From NCBI GenBank assembly GCA_905236405.1, contig CAJOQB010000007.1, forward strand, positions 1 through 21,319: a stretch of DNA of 21,319 nucleotides. The letters are read 5' to 3'. Shown here in pieces: positions 7,628 through 16,375 of this stretch. The notes beneath the pieces are model-generated. The model was not told the origin of the DNA and did not search any database. It saw nothing but the letters and a program-made list of their open reading frames with translations. A program made the position numbers and the translations under genes. The DNA comes from an uncultured Bacteroidales bacterium (GTDB lineage Bacteria; Bacteroidota; Bacteroidia; Bacteroidales; P3). Every line of letters begins with the position of its first letter. Positions within the stretch are counted from its first letter, which is position 1.

Positions 7628-7657
7628 CAAAAGTACACATATTATCAAATCCTACAA
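7628..7657 (-). promoter_or_regulatory. Promoter of rpmH
   Basis: On the minus strand TTG (7657-7655) is followed after exactly 19 nt by TACTTTTG (7635-7628). This fits the Bacteroidetes TTTG-N19-TAnnTTTG architecture. The predicted start, near 7621, lies about 15 nt before the rpmH ATG. Confidence 0.75.
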
Positions 7658-7787
7658 GAAAAATTTTCATCCATCTGTTGATAAGTGTATGTAATTGTAA
7701 CAAAAACAAACAAATAAATGTGATAATTATTTTTTTTGAAGGAAATGCGTGGTGAAGGAAAAAACACACCCAAAACCATCCTCCCTT

Positions 7788-7908
7788 TTATGTGCCTTTT
7801 ATATGCCTCTTATATGCCTCTGATGCAACTCTGATGCAACTCTGATGTAACTCTGATGTAACTCTGATGTAACTCTAACCTAAGTCTAACTTAACTCTAA
7901 CTTTTGTT
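7788..7908. repeat. 11-bp imperfect tandem repeat tract, about 11 units
   Basis: The spacer between rpmH and recJ (7607-8086, about 480 bp) has no gene that I can support, but holds contiguous 11-mers in phase. They are TTATGTGCCTT (7788), TTATATGCCTC twice (7799, 7810), TGATGCAACTC twice (7821, 7832), TGATGTAACTC three times (7843, 7854, 7865), TAACCTAAGTC (7876), TAACTTAACTC (7887) and TAACTTTTGTT (7898). Adjacent units are most alike and the motif drifts gradually, as expected from slippage duplication. The 11-bp period is not a multiple of 3 and is close to one helical turn. There are no spacers, so it is not a CRISPR array. The flanking parts, 7658-7787 and 7909-8060, are AT-rich with nothing else recognisable. 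Confidence 0.85.
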
Positions 7909-8065
7909 TGACAGAAAAAGGGCATCGAGAGAGGGATCAAAGCAAAAAGCAATCTGTTATCGAAATAAAACTTTTTTTTATTAATGTATTATTTGTATAT
8001 CATGTACTTGCAAAAACGGTTAAAAAAAAGTGACCTTCGGGAGCGATACAAATGAAAAAAAGTCG

Positions 8066-8073
8066 TATCTTCG
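8066..8073 (+). promoter_or_regulatory. Probable -7 box of recJ
   Basis: TATCTTCG, one base off TAnnTTTG, ends 13 nt before the recJ ATG. No good TTTG lies at the -33 distance, so this is weaker than the other promoters in the window. Transcription would start near 8080, leaving a very short leader. Confidence 0.45.
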
Positions 8074-8086
8074 CACCCAGTAAATA

Positions 8087-9919
8087 ATGAAAGAAAAACG
8101 TTGGATATTACGCGAAAATGTTGATGTAGAAATTGTTGATAAGTTAGCGGAATCGTTGGGAGTAGACAAAATTATTGCCACATTGCTCGTTGAGCGTGGG
8201 GTGACAAGTTTTAAGGAAGCCAAGGAATTCTTTCGACCCAGTTTGGATCAACTGCACGATCCCTTTTTGATGAAGGATATGGACAAAGCCATTGAACGCA
8301 TCAATACGGCTATCAGAAAGAAAGAAAGAATAATGGTCTACGGCGACTACGACGTTGACGGCACTTCGGCGGTGGCTTTGGTTTATTCTTACTTCCGAAC
8401 CATTCACAACAATATCGACTTCTATATCCCCGAACGCGACACAGAAGGATCGGGCCTTTCATACAAAGGCGTCGACTACGCTCGTGAGACGGGCGTCAAA
8501 TTAATTATTACCCTCGACTGCGGTATCAAAGCGGTTGAACAAACCCGTTATGCCAAATCGTTCGGCATCGACATCATTGTGGGCGACCACCACTTGGAGG
8601 GCGACGAATTGCCTGAGGCGGTGGCCATCCTCGACCCCAAACGTCACGACTGTCCCTATCCGTTCAAAGAGCTGGCAGGATGCGGCATCGGTTTCAAGAT
8701 TGTCGAAGCCTATTTGGAGCAAAAGATGGGCGTTCGTTTGTGCGACCAATACGACAACGACGATGTGTTGAAACGCAAGGCGCAGGAGACTTTGAAGCTA
8801 AAGCTGTTGCGATACCTCGATTTGGTGGTCATCAGCATCGCCAGCGACATCGTTCCTATTGTGGGCGAAAACCGCGTGTTGGCGTCGTATGGCTTGAAAG
8901 TGATCAACACCTGCCCCCGCCCGGGTTTGGAAGCCATCCTCTATTATGGCCATATTGAACGACGCAGCGAAGCCGACCGTATCAAGAATCCCGACAACGA
9001 CAGTTATTTCAACCGCGACTTGAACATCAGCGATTTGGTGTTCCTCGTGGGACCTCGCATCAATGCCGCTGGGCGTATCCGAAGCGCGTTCGACTCGGTG
9101 AGGATATTGATTAGCGACAACAAGCAGCAGGCACGGGCGTTGGCGGAGGAAATCAACAATTACAACATTCAGCGAAAGGACCTCGATACAGCAGCCACCG
9201 AAGCGGCACGACAACGCATCGACAACGACGAAAAGTACAAGCAACGCAAATCCATCGTGTTGGTGGACGAACATTGGCATCGTGGCGTGGTGGGCATTGT
9301 CGCTTCGCGATTGGTGGAAGCCTATTTCAAACCCACCATCATCTTCACCCTCTCATCCGACAACCTCTATGTGGGGTCGGCACGCTCGTTCAAGGATTTC
9401 GACATCCATGCTGCGTTGGAGCAATGTGCCGATTTGCTCGAGAACTTTGGCGGGCACAGATATGCCGCTGGTGTCTCTGTGAAGCCGGAGAATTTTGCCG
9501 CCTTTGCCGAACGTTTCGAGGAGGTGGTGCAGAAAGATATTGCCGATATTGAACAAACTCCTGAGATAGTGATTGATGCAGAGATAAGTTTCTCGGAAAA
9601 CATCACACCCAAGTTTGTCCGCATCCTGAAGAAGTTCGCTCCGTTTGGCCCCGAAAACAACGTGCCGGTGTTCATCAGCCGTCGACTGGTCGATACGGGG
9701 TTCCCCCGTGTGGTGGGCAACAACCACCTGCGTTTCTCGGCCATCCAACTCGATGCTCGCAGCCGTTCCTATCCTGCCATCGGTTTCGGATTGGGCGACT
9801 ACTATCCTGGCATCAAGGCTGGTGAAGCGTTCGATTTGGTGTACACCCTCGAGGAAAACAACTGGAACGGGAAATCGGAGACGCAGTTGAATGTGAAGGA
9901 TATCCACTTCAATGATTAA
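8087..9919 (+). CDS. recJ: Single-stranded-DNA-specific 5'-3' exonuclease RecJ
   Basis: A 610-residue DHH-superfamily nuclease that degrades single-stranded DNA 5' to 3' in recombination and in mismatch or base-excision repair. Metal-binding motifs are intact: YGDYDVDGTSA (residues 85-95, D87 and D89), TLDCGI (D144), GDHHLEGDELP (D167, H168, H169), and LDPKRHDCPYPF. These are followed by VGPRINAAGRI near 319-329 and the DHHA1 nucleic-acid-binding motif GGHRYAAG near 455. A C-terminal OB-like part follows. Length is close to that of other Bacteroidetes RecJ proteins. It stands alone on the strand, with the 11-bp repeat spacer upstream and a perfect inverted repeat 7 nt after its stop. Confidence 0.96.
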   Translation: MKEKRWILRENVDVEIVDKLAESLGVDKIIATLLVERGVTSFKEAKEFFRPSLDQLHDPFLMKDMDKAIERINTAIRKKERIMVYGDYDVDGTSAVALVYSYFRTIHNNIDFYIPERDTEGSGLSYKGVDYARETGVKLIITLDCGIKAVEQTRYAKSFGIDIIVGDHHLEGDELPEAVAILDPKRHDCPYPFKELAGCGIGFKIVEAYLEQKMGVRLCDQYDNDDVLKRKAQETLKLKLLRYLDLVVISIASDIVPIVGENRVLASYGLKVINTCPRPGLEAILYYGHIERRSEADRIKNPDNDSYFNRDLNISDLVFLVGPRINAAGRIRSAFDSVRILISDNKQQARALAEEINNYNIQRKDLDTAATEAARQRIDNDEKYKQRKSIVLVDEHWHRGVVGIVASRLVEAYFKPTIIFTLSSDNLYVGSARSFKDFDIHAALEQCADLLENFGGHRYAAGVSVKPENFAAFAERFEEVVQKDIADIEQTPEIVIDAEISFSENITPKFVRILKKFAPFGPENNVPVFISRRLVDTGFPRVVGNNHLRFSAIQLDARSRSYPAIGFGLGDYYPGIKAGEAFDLVYTLEENNWNGKSETQLNVKDIHFND

Positions 9920-9926
9920 CAACCAA

Positions 9927-9968
9927 CCCCATTCGACAGGATGCTGTGTGGCTTTGTGTCGAATGGGG
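9927..9968. repeat. Perfect 12-bp inverted repeat between recJ and ettA
   Basis: CCCCATTCGACA (9927-9938) and TGTCGAATGGGG (9957-9968) are exact reverse complements with an 18-nt loop. The first arm begins 7 nt after the recJ stop, and ettA starts 28 nt after the second arm. No T-tract follows directly. A short alternative stem, GGGT-AAAA-ACCC (9966-9977, then TTT), uses the same G run and would compete with the long hairpin. It may be the recJ transcript end, an attenuator in the ettA leader, or both. Confidence 0.6.
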
Positions 9969-9996
9969 TAAAAACCCTTTAATACGACAATTGTAT

Positions 9997-11676
9997 ATGG
10001 CTGACGATAAAAAAATCATCTTCTCAATGGTGGGAGTGGGGAAACTCATCCCTCCTTCACGACAAATTCTGAAAGACATCTATCTGTCGTTCTTCTATGG
10101 AGCCAAAATCGGTATCATAGGTCTCAACGGCTCGGGAAAGTCTTCGCTTCTGAAGATAATCGCAGGCGTTGACAAGGATTATCAGGGTGAGGTGGTTTTC
10201 GCTCCTGGATACTCGGTGGGTTATCTGGAGCAGGAACCCAAGCTCGACGACAGCAAGACGGTCAAGGAGGTGGTGCAGGAGGCTGTGCAAGAGGTGGTTG
10301 ACCTGATGAAGGAATACGACGAGGTGAACAACAAGTTCGCCGAACCCATGAGCGACGACGAGATGAACAAACTTATCGAGCGTCAAGGTGAGTTGACCGA
10401 ACTGCTTGACCAGCATGACGCTTGGTCGCTCGACAGCCGTCTTGAGCGAGCTATGGATGCCCTCCGTTGCCCCGAAGAGGACCAGTTAGTGAAGAACCTA
10501 TCGGGAGGCGAGCGTCGTCGTGTGGCTCTTTGCCGTTTGCTGTTGCAAGAACCGGATATCCTGTTGCTCGACGAGCCGACCAACCATCTTGATGCCGAAA
10601 GCATCGACTGGTTGGAGCAGCATCTGCAGCAATACAAAGGCACGGTCATCGCGGTGACCCACGACCGTTATTTTCTCGACAATGTGGCTCGCTGGATTCT
10701 GGAACTGGATAGGGGAGAAGGCATCCCTTGGCAAGGAAACTACTCTTCGTGGCTGGAACAGAAAGCACAACGTCTCGCAATGGAGGAGAAACAGGAAAGC
10801 AAGCGTCGCAAGACGCTGCAACGAGAGTTGGAGTGGGTGCGAATGGCTCCCAAGGCCCGTCATGCCAAAGGCAAAGCCCGTCTGGCCGCCTATGACCGCA
10901 TGATGAACGAGGATGTGAAAGAGAAAGAGGCCAACCTCGAGATATTCATCCCCAACGGCCCTCGTTTGGGCAACAAGGTGCTGGAGGTCGAGGGTGTGAG
11001 CAAAGCCTATGGCGACAAACTGCTATACGAGAACCTCACTTTCTCGCTTCCGCCTGCTGGCATTGTGGGCGTTATTGGACCCAATGGCTGTGGCAAGACC
11101 ACCCTCTTCCGTCTCATCATGGGATTGGAGAAGCCCGACACCGGCACCTTCACCGTGGGCGAGACGGTGAAGATTGGCTATGTCGACCAGCAGCACCTTC
11201 GCATCGACCCAGAGAAATCGGTGTGGGAGGTCGTCTCCGAAGGCAACGAGCAGTTGCAGATGGGTGGACGCTTGGTCAACTCGCGAGCATATATCAGCCG
11301 TTTCAATTTCTCGGGCAACGACCAAAGCAAGAAAGCCGGCGTCTTGTCGGGTGGCGAACGCAATCGCCTCCATCTGGCGCTTACCCTGAAGAGTGAAGCC
11401 AACGTCTTGTTGCTCGACGAGCCTACCAACGATATCGACGTCAACACGATGCGTGCCCTTGAGGAGGGTTTGGAGAACTTTGCCGGATGTGCTGTCATCA
11501 TCAGTCACGACCGCTGGTTCCTCGACCGTATCTGTACCCACATCTTGGCCTTCGAGGGTGACTCGCAGGTCTATTTCTTTGAAGGTTCCTACTCGGAGTA
11601 CGAGGAGAACCGTCGTAAGCGGTTGGGAACAGACACCCCGCATCGCCTGCATTACAAAAAACTGATGGAGAAATAA
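9997..11676 (+). CDS. ettA: Energy-dependent translational throttle protein EttA (ABC-F ATPase)
   Basis: An ABC-F protein with two ATPase domains and no membrane part. In E. coli, EttA binds the ribosomal E site and gates the first elongation steps according to the ATP/ADP ratio. First domain: Walker A GLNGSGKSS (42-50), signature LSGGE (168-172), Walker B LLLDEPTNHLD (189-199). Linker (about 250-300) is basic, with QRELEWVRMAPKARHAKGKA, the EttA-type tRNA-interacting linker. Second domain: GPNGCGKTT (361-369), LSGGERNR, LLLDEPTNDID (471-481). I chose the ATG at 9997, giving MADDKKIIFSM and 559 residues, the EttA length. An in-frame ATG at 9946 would add 17 residues with no family match and would lie inside the inverted repeat. 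The end, HRLHYKKLMEK, is family-typical. Next gene follows after 3 nt. Confidence 0.95.
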   Translation: MADDKKIIFSMVGVGKLIPPSRQILKDIYLSFFYGAKIGIIGLNGSGKSSLLKIIAGVDKDYQGEVVFAPGYSVGYLEQEPKLDDSKTVKEVVQEAVQEVVDLMKEYDEVNNKFAEPMSDDEMNKLIERQGELTELLDQHDAWSLDSRLERAMDALRCPEEDQLVKNLSGGERRRVALCRLLLQEPDILLLDEPTNHLDAESIDWLEQHLQQYKGTVIAVTHDRYFLDNVARWILELDRGEGIPWQGNYSSWLEQKAQRLAMEEKQESKRRKTLQRELEWVRMAPKARHAKGKARLAAYDRMMNEDVKEKEANLEIFIPNGPRLGNKVLEVEGVSKAYGDKLLYENLTFSLPPAGIVGVIGPNGCGKTTLFRLIMGLEKPDTGTFTVGETVKIGYVDQQHLRIDPEKSVWEVVSEGNEQLQMGGRLVNSRAYISRFNFSGNDQSKKAGVLSGGERNRLHLALTLKSEANVLLLDEPTNDIDVNTMRALEEGLENFAGCAVIISHDRWFLDRICTHILAFEGDSQVYFFEGSYSEYEENRRKRLGTDTPHRLHYKKLMEK

Positions 11677-11679
11677 AAC

Positions 11680-12474
11680 ATGATGATTTGTCGCACACGC
11701 TTCTTTGGATTGCTCTTGCTGCTTGTTGCTGCGGTTCCTGCATGGGGACAAGATTACCGTGTGGTCAACCGTAAAGGGCATGTGGTGAAACAGATTGTGG
11801 AGCGGCAGATCTACACATCGGGCAACGACCTCAATCGGCAGACAACCTACGTCTATGACCAACAAGGTGTCATCGACCATATAGAGAAACAGGGAGGATT
11901 GTCGCAACAACCGATGATTGAGCAGGTGGAACGGAGCGGTTATCCCCCAACGGGAGTTAGCAAAGGGACACAAGAACACCATTTCGACGGAACGGTTGAC
12001 TCGGTTTTCTCCCTCGAACAGAAAACGTTGGTAAGGATGGATGTCTACGATGGCGATCGCGATTTGGTGGAGAGCCACAGCTATAATGCCGACGGCCAGG
12101 TGTGGTTCTCGCGATTCGTTGTATATCGCAAAACAGAGGTGCCGCTTTACAGCAAAGAGTACTACTACCAGCAGGGGCGGATGACCATCCGCAAAGAATA
12201 TCGCTACGACCGACGGGGAAACCTGACGCAGATGTTGCAATTCTCGATGACCGAGGGCGATTTCTTGGTGCTTCAAGAACGCTATAGTTACGACAAACGC
12301 GGCAATGTCTCCAAACGGGTGAAAACCCATTTCAATCCTGACGATGGCAGCGAACGCAACACCACCGAAACCTACAAATACACCTACGACGCCCAAGGCA
12401 ATTGGACGCAGAAAGACTACTACTACGAAGGCCGTCATCTGAGCACCACCACCCGTAGCATCGTCTACTGGTAG
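11680..12474 (+). CDS. Small secreted YD-repeat-like protein of unknown function
   Basis: A 264-residue protein that I cannot assign to a named family. Residues 1-23 form a signal peptide (FFGLLLLLVAAVPAWG then Q), so it is periplasmic or surface-exposed. The C-terminal half contains three spaced copies of a YD-type motif: YRYDRRGNLTQ (174), YSYDKRGNVSK (202) and YKYTYDAQGNWTQ (232), 28-30 residues apart. A weaker YNADGQVWF precedes them. The pattern resembles RHS/YD beta-strand repeats but is too short for an RHS toxin shell, and no toxin tip is present. Its start lies 3 nt after the ettA stop, so it is probably translated from the ettA transcript. ATG at 11683 is an equally possible start. 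Proteins of this kind are common as uncharacterised secreted proteins in Bacteroidetes. Confidence 0.85.
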   Translation: MMICRTRFFGLLLLLVAAVPAWGQDYRVVNRKGHVVKQIVERQIYTSGNDLNRQTTYVYDQQGVIDHIEKQGGLSQQPMIEQVERSGYPPTGVSKGTQEHHFDGTVDSVFSLEQKTLVRMDVYDGDRDLVESHSYNADGQVWFSRFVVYRKTEVPLYSKEYYYQQGRMTIRKEYRYDRRGNLTQMLQFSMTEGDFLVLQERYSYDKRGNVSKRVKTHFNPDDGSERNTTETYKYTYDAQGNWTQKDYYYEGRHLSTTTRSIVYW

Positions 12475-12495
12475 GATTTTTATACTATTCTGAAA

Positions 12496-12503
12496 TACAT
12501 TTG
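12496..12503 (+). promoter_or_regulatory. -7 promoter box of dnaE
   Basis: TACATTTG is an exact match to TAnnTTTG, 31 nt before the dnaE ATG. No TTTG is visible at the -33 position. It would give dnaE and the two genes after it a promoter separate from ettA. Confidence 0.5.
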
Positions 12504-12534
12504 AAATCTGATAAAGCAAGCTTTTCCTGACATT

Positions 12535-15500
12535 ATGCAGTTTACACACCTTCATGTTCACAGCCATTTCTCGATTCTCGACGGTATGTCGAAGATTCCC
12601 GACTTGGTGAAAAAATGCAAACGAAACGGTATGTATTCGATGGCTCTTACCGATCATGGCAACATGTTCGGCATCAAAGAGTTTTTCGATACCGTCAATG
12701 GTGAAAACAAGAAGGTCAAAGGGGATATCAAGGCACAGCAAGAGATTCTTGCCAACGATGGCGCTTCCCCTGAGGAGAAGATGGCGGCAGAAGCAAAGAT
12801 TGAGGAGTTGAACGGCACCTTCTTCAAACCTATATTGGGTATCGAGGCATATTGTGCCCATCAGCACCGTACCATCAGGGATGAACGCGGGTGGCACCTT
12901 ATCTTGCTGGCAAAAAATAAACAAGGCTACCTAAACCTGTGCAAGATCAGCAGCAAGGCTTTTGTCGAGGGCTATTATTACCAACCGCGTATGGATCACG
13001 AGTTGTTGGAGCAATACCACGAGGGGGTCATCTGCTGCTCGGCTTGTTTGGGTGGAGAGGTTCCCCAAAAGATACTGCGGGGCGATTTGGCTGGTGCTGA
13101 AGAAAGTGTGCTGTGGTTCAAGAATCTTTTCGGCGACGATTATTATTTGGAGTTGCAACGCCACAAGACCGACAAACCCAATGCTGCCTACGACACCATC
13201 GAGAAGCAGAACGAGGTGAACAAAGTGTTGGTCGAACTGGCAAGGAAGCATAACATCAAGCTGATTGCCACCAACGACGTCCATTTCGTTGAAGAGGAGC
13301 ACGGCGAAGCACACGACCGGTTGATTTGCCTCAGCACGGGCAAGGATTTCAACGACCCCAACCGTCTGCACTATACCAAGCAGGAATGGCTCAAAAGTCC
13401 TGCCGAGATGGAGGCCATCTTCAGCGACTTGCCAGAGGCGTTGGCCAACACACAGGAGATTGTCGACAAGGTGGAGACCTACAGCATCGACTCCGACCCC
13501 ATCATGCCGGTGTTCCCCATCCCCGAGTCGTTCGGTACCGAAGCGGAGTATCGCAGCCGCATTACCGAGCAAGAACTCTTTGACGAGTTTACCCGCAACG
13601 AGCGCGGCGAGGTGGTGCTCAGTCAAGAAGAGGCAGAAAAGAAGATTGTGCGATTGGGAGGATATAACAAACTCTATCGTATCAAGTTCGAAGCCGATTA
13701 TTTGGCTGACCTCACGTGGAAGGGTGCCCACAAGCGTTATGGCGAGCAGCTTACCGAAGAACAGATAGAACGTATCACTTTCGAGCTTCACGTCATCAAG
13801 ACAATGGGCTTTCCTGGCTATTTCCTCATTGTGCAGGATTATATCAGAGGTGCCCGTGAGGAATTGGGAGTGAGTGTGGGACCTGGCCGTGGGTCGGCAG
13901 CAGGTTCGGTGGTGGCTTATTGCCTTTGGATTACCGATATCGACCCGCTGAAGTACGACTTGCTGTTCGAGCGTTTCCTCAATCCCGACCGCATCTCGTT
14001 GCCCGATATCGATGTCGACTTCGACGATGCTGGGCGAGGACGTGTGCTTGACTGGATTACGGAGAAGTACGGCGTGGAGAAAGTGGCACATATTATCACC
14101 TATGGCACGATGGCCACCAAGTCGTCCATCGCCGATGTGGCACGTGTGCAGGGCGTCCCCATCCCTAAGGTCAACGAAATCAAAGGATATATCCCTGACC
14201 GTTTCCCCGACAACATCAAGGATGCGAAAGGGAAGTCGCCCAAAATCAATCTCCACAACTGTTATCAATATGTGCCGGAACTCAAGGAGCTTGTAGAGAA
14301 TGGTCCTGAGGAAATCAAGAGTGTGCTTACTTATGCCGAAGAACTCGAAGACACCAACCGTCAGATAGGCATCCATGCTTGTGGCGTCATTATCGGTGCG
14401 GACGACCTGACCAATTTCGCTCCGGTATGCACCATTTACGACAAGGAAACCAAGCGAGATGTTGTGGTGACGCAATACGACGGGCATGTGGTAGAGACGG
14501 TGGGGCTTATCAAGATGGACTTCTTGGGTTTGAAAAACCTCACCATCATCAAAGATGCTTTGCAGAGCATCAAGAAACGTCACAATGTCGACATCGATAT
14601 TGACCATATTCCTATCGACGACGAGTTGACCTTCCAACTTTTCTGCGATGGTAGCACGGTGGGTACATTTCAGTTTGAGTCGGCAGGTATGCAGAAATAT
14701 CTCCGCGAGTTGCAGCCGCATGTGTTCGAGGACCTCATCGCTATGAATGCCCTCTATCGTCCGGGTCCTATGGATTACATCCCTACCTTCATCAACCGCA
14801 AAATGGGACGTGAGCCTATCGAGTACCCCATCCCCGAGATGGAGAAATATTTGAAGGACACCTATGGCGTCACCGTCTACCAAGAGCAGGTGATGCTCCT
14901 GTCTCGTCAGTTGGCCGACTTTACCCGTGGCGAGAGCGACACCTTGAGAAAGGCTATGGGCAAGAAGCAGATTGAAAAGATGATGGAGCTCAAGGACAAG
15001 TTCATGAAGCAAGGACAGCAAAAAGGTCATCCCGCAGATGTGTTGGAGCATATATGGAAAGACTGGGAGAAATTTGCCAGTTATGCATTCAACAAGTCGC
15101 ATGCCACTTGCTATTCTTGGGTGGCCTATCAGACAGCATACCTCAAGGCGCATTATCCTGCCGAGTATATGGCTGCGGTGATGACCAGCGCTCTGAACGA
15201 CAGCAAGCGTGTTATCGAGTTGATGGAGGAGTGCCGTCGAATGAAGCTGACCATCTTGGGACCCAGTATCAACGAGTCGGAAATCAATTTCTCGGTCAAC
15301 AACAAAGGGGAAATCCGTTTCGGTTTGGGTGCTATCCAGGGAATGGGTCAGGCGGCATCGAGTGTCATCATCAACGAACGCGAGGCCAACGGCCCTTACC
15401 GTAGTGTCTTCGATTTGCTCGAGCGGGTGGACATCCGGTCGCTCAACAAAAAGAATATCGAGGTGATGGCAAAAGCAGGAGCATTCGACGAATTCACCGA

Positions 15501-16365
15501 GATGCATCGTGCACAATTCTTCTACCGCGAAAACGAGAACGAGGGAACACCTACATTTATCGAAAAGATGTTGAAATGGGCGGCACGCAAACAGGAGAGT
15601 GCCAACTCCAACCAGATGTCGCTCTTCGACCTCAGCGACGATGTCCAGCAAGACGACCATCCTCCTATCCCGCAATGTCCTCAATGGAACAGCATTGAAC
15701 AATGTGGCTTCGAAAAAGAGGTGATAGGCTTCTATCTCAACGGTCATCCTCTTGATGCGTTCAAGTTGGCTATCGACAACTACGTGCAGATTCAGGTGAC
15801 ACAACTTGACGACCTCAATACCCTTCCTGTAAACAAGAGTTTTACTTTCTGTGGCGTTGTCAAGACGGCCAAGACGGCCACCACTCGTCGCGGAAGCCCG
15901 ATGGGTATTTATGTGGTTGAGGACTATTCGGGGTCGCACGAGTTTCGTCTGTTTGACGACAACAATGTCAAATTCCAGCCTTTCCTGCAGGAAAACCAGT
16001 ATGTATACTGTACCGCAATGGTGGAAAAACGAAACTACCGACAGAACGACGGTTCGTGGCGTGAGGGTGCTCCACAACTCAAAATCACCGATGTCGGTTT
16101 GCTCATCTCGGTGGTGGACAAAAAGACCAAGAAGGTGACGTTCCATATTCCGCTCGAAGCGGTTTCGCGTGAATTGACCGACCAGATAACGCAAATGGCA
16201 AAGAAATGCAAGGGAGAGGCAAAAGTGCAGGCGGTAATTGAGGACGACAAAAGCGGTCAAAGGCTCACTATGGCGGCTCCGGGTTTGAAGGTGAAACCTG
16301 ACGATTTTGTGTCGAAACTACAATTGATAGAGGCGATAAGAAAAATAGAACTCAGCGATAAATAG
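12535..16365 (+). CDS. dnaE: DNA polymerase III alpha subunit
   Basis: The replicative polymerase catalytic subunit, 1276 residues. The N-terminal PHP domain has intact metal-type motifs: HLHVHSHFSILDG (5-17) and LTDHGN. A charged insertion at about 56-94 lengthens it relative to E. coli (1160 residues). The polymerase core includes GPGRGSAAGSVVAY, NPDRISLPDIDVDFDD (483-498, catalytic D491 and D493), and MDFLGLKNL with D662 as probable third aspartate. YRPGPMDYIP is also present. A helix-hairpin-helix part lies around 960-985. QMSLF at 1027-1031 matches the sliding-clamp binding motif QxxLF. An OB fold follows (about 1100-1180, FCGVVKTAKTATTRRG...VVEDYSG). No DnaQ-like exonuclease domain is fused, so proofreading must come from another protein. 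GSCFA and ddl genes follow at 10 nt and -4 nt. Confidence 0.98.
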   Translation: MQFTHLHVHSHFSILDGMSKIPDLVKKCKRNGMYSMALTDHGNMFGIKEFFDTVNGENKKVKGDIKAQQEILANDGASPEEKMAAEAKIEELNGTFFKPILGIEAYCAHQHRTIRDERGWHLILLAKNKQGYLNLCKISSKAFVEGYYYQPRMDHELLEQYHEGVICCSACLGGEVPQKILRGDLAGAEESVLWFKNLFGDDYYLELQRHKTDKPNAAYDTIEKQNEVNKVLVELARKHNIKLIATNDVHFVEEEHGEAHDRLICLSTGKDFNDPNRLHYTKQEWLKSPAEMEAIFSDLPEALANTQEIVDKVETYSIDSDPIMPVFPIPESFGTEAEYRSRITEQELFDEFTRNERGEVVLSQEEAEKKIVRLGGYNKLYRIKFEADYLADLTWKGAHKRYGEQLTEEQIERITFELHVIKTMGFPGYFLIVQDYIRGAREELGVSVGPGRGSAAGSVVAYCLWITDIDPLKYDLLFERFLNPDRISLPDIDVDFDDAGRGRVLDWITEKYGVEKVAHIITYGTMATKSSIADVARVQGVPIPKVNEIKGYIPDRFPDNIKDAKGKSPKINLHNCYQYVPELKELVENGPEEIKSVLTYAEELEDTNRQIGIHACGVIIGADDLTNFAPVCTIYDKETKRDVVVTQYDGHVVETVGLIKMDFLGLKNLTIIKDALQSIKKRHNVDIDIDHIPIDDELTFQLFCDGSTVGTFQFESAGMQKYLRELQPHVFEDLIAMNALYRPGPMDYIPTFINRKMGREPIEYPIPEMEKYLKDTYGVTVYQEQVMLLSRQLADFTRGESDTLRKAMGKKQIEKMMELKDKFMKQGQQKGHPADVLEHIWKDWEKFASYAFNKSHATCYSWVAYQTAYLKAHYPAEYMAAVMTSALNDSKRVIELMEECRRMKLTILGPSINESEINFSVNNKGEIRFGLGAIQGMGQAASSVIINEREANGPYRSVFDLLERVDIRSLNKKNIEVMAKAGAFDEFTEMHRAQFFYRENENEGTPTFIEKMLKWAARKQESANSNQMSLFDLSDDVQQDDHPPIPQCPQWNSIEQCGFEKEVIGFYLNGHPLDAFKLAIDNYVQIQVTQLDDLNTLPVNKSFTFCGVVKTAKTATTRRGSPMGIYVVEDYSGSHEFRLFDDNNVKFQPFLQENQYVYCTAMVEKRNYRQNDGSWREGAPQLKITDVGLLISVVDKKTKKVTFHIPLEAVSRELTDQITQMAKKCKGEAKVQAVIEDDKSGQRLTMAAPGLKVKPDDFVSKLQLIEAIRKIELSDK

Positions 16366-16375
16366 CAATCCACCA

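Noticed and set aside
7305..7681. Small plus-strand frames in the rlmD-rpmH region
   Set aside because: They lie antisense to rpmH and its promoter, with compositions expected from reversed L34 codons.
7788..7908. CRISPR array
   Set aside because: Units are 11 bp, contiguous and imperfect, without unique spacers, and no cas gene is near.
9946..9996. Upstream ATG extending EttA by 17 residues
   Set aside because: The extra residues do not match EttA proteins and the codons lie within the inverted repeat. Starting at 9997 gives the normal N-terminus and length.
9997..11676. Antibiotic-resistance ABC-F protein
   Set aside because: The linker and both ATPase domains match the housekeeping EttA type, with no extended antibiotic-resistance linker.
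11680..12474. RHS-type toxin or contact-dependent inhibition element
   Set aside because: Only three YD-like motifs in 264 residues, no shell-forming length, no PxxxxDPxGL-type cleavage motif and no immunity gene next to it.
11023..12924. A 633-codon minus-strand frame crossing ettA, the YD-like gene and dnaE
   Set aside because: It runs antisense to three well-supported genes and their spacers and resembles no protein family.
12931..16260. A 1109-codon open frame on the minus strand opposite dnaE
   Set aside because: It is codon-register antisense of an intact dnaE, whose codon use avoids TTA, CTA and TCA. The translation has no domain, no sensible start context and no promoter.
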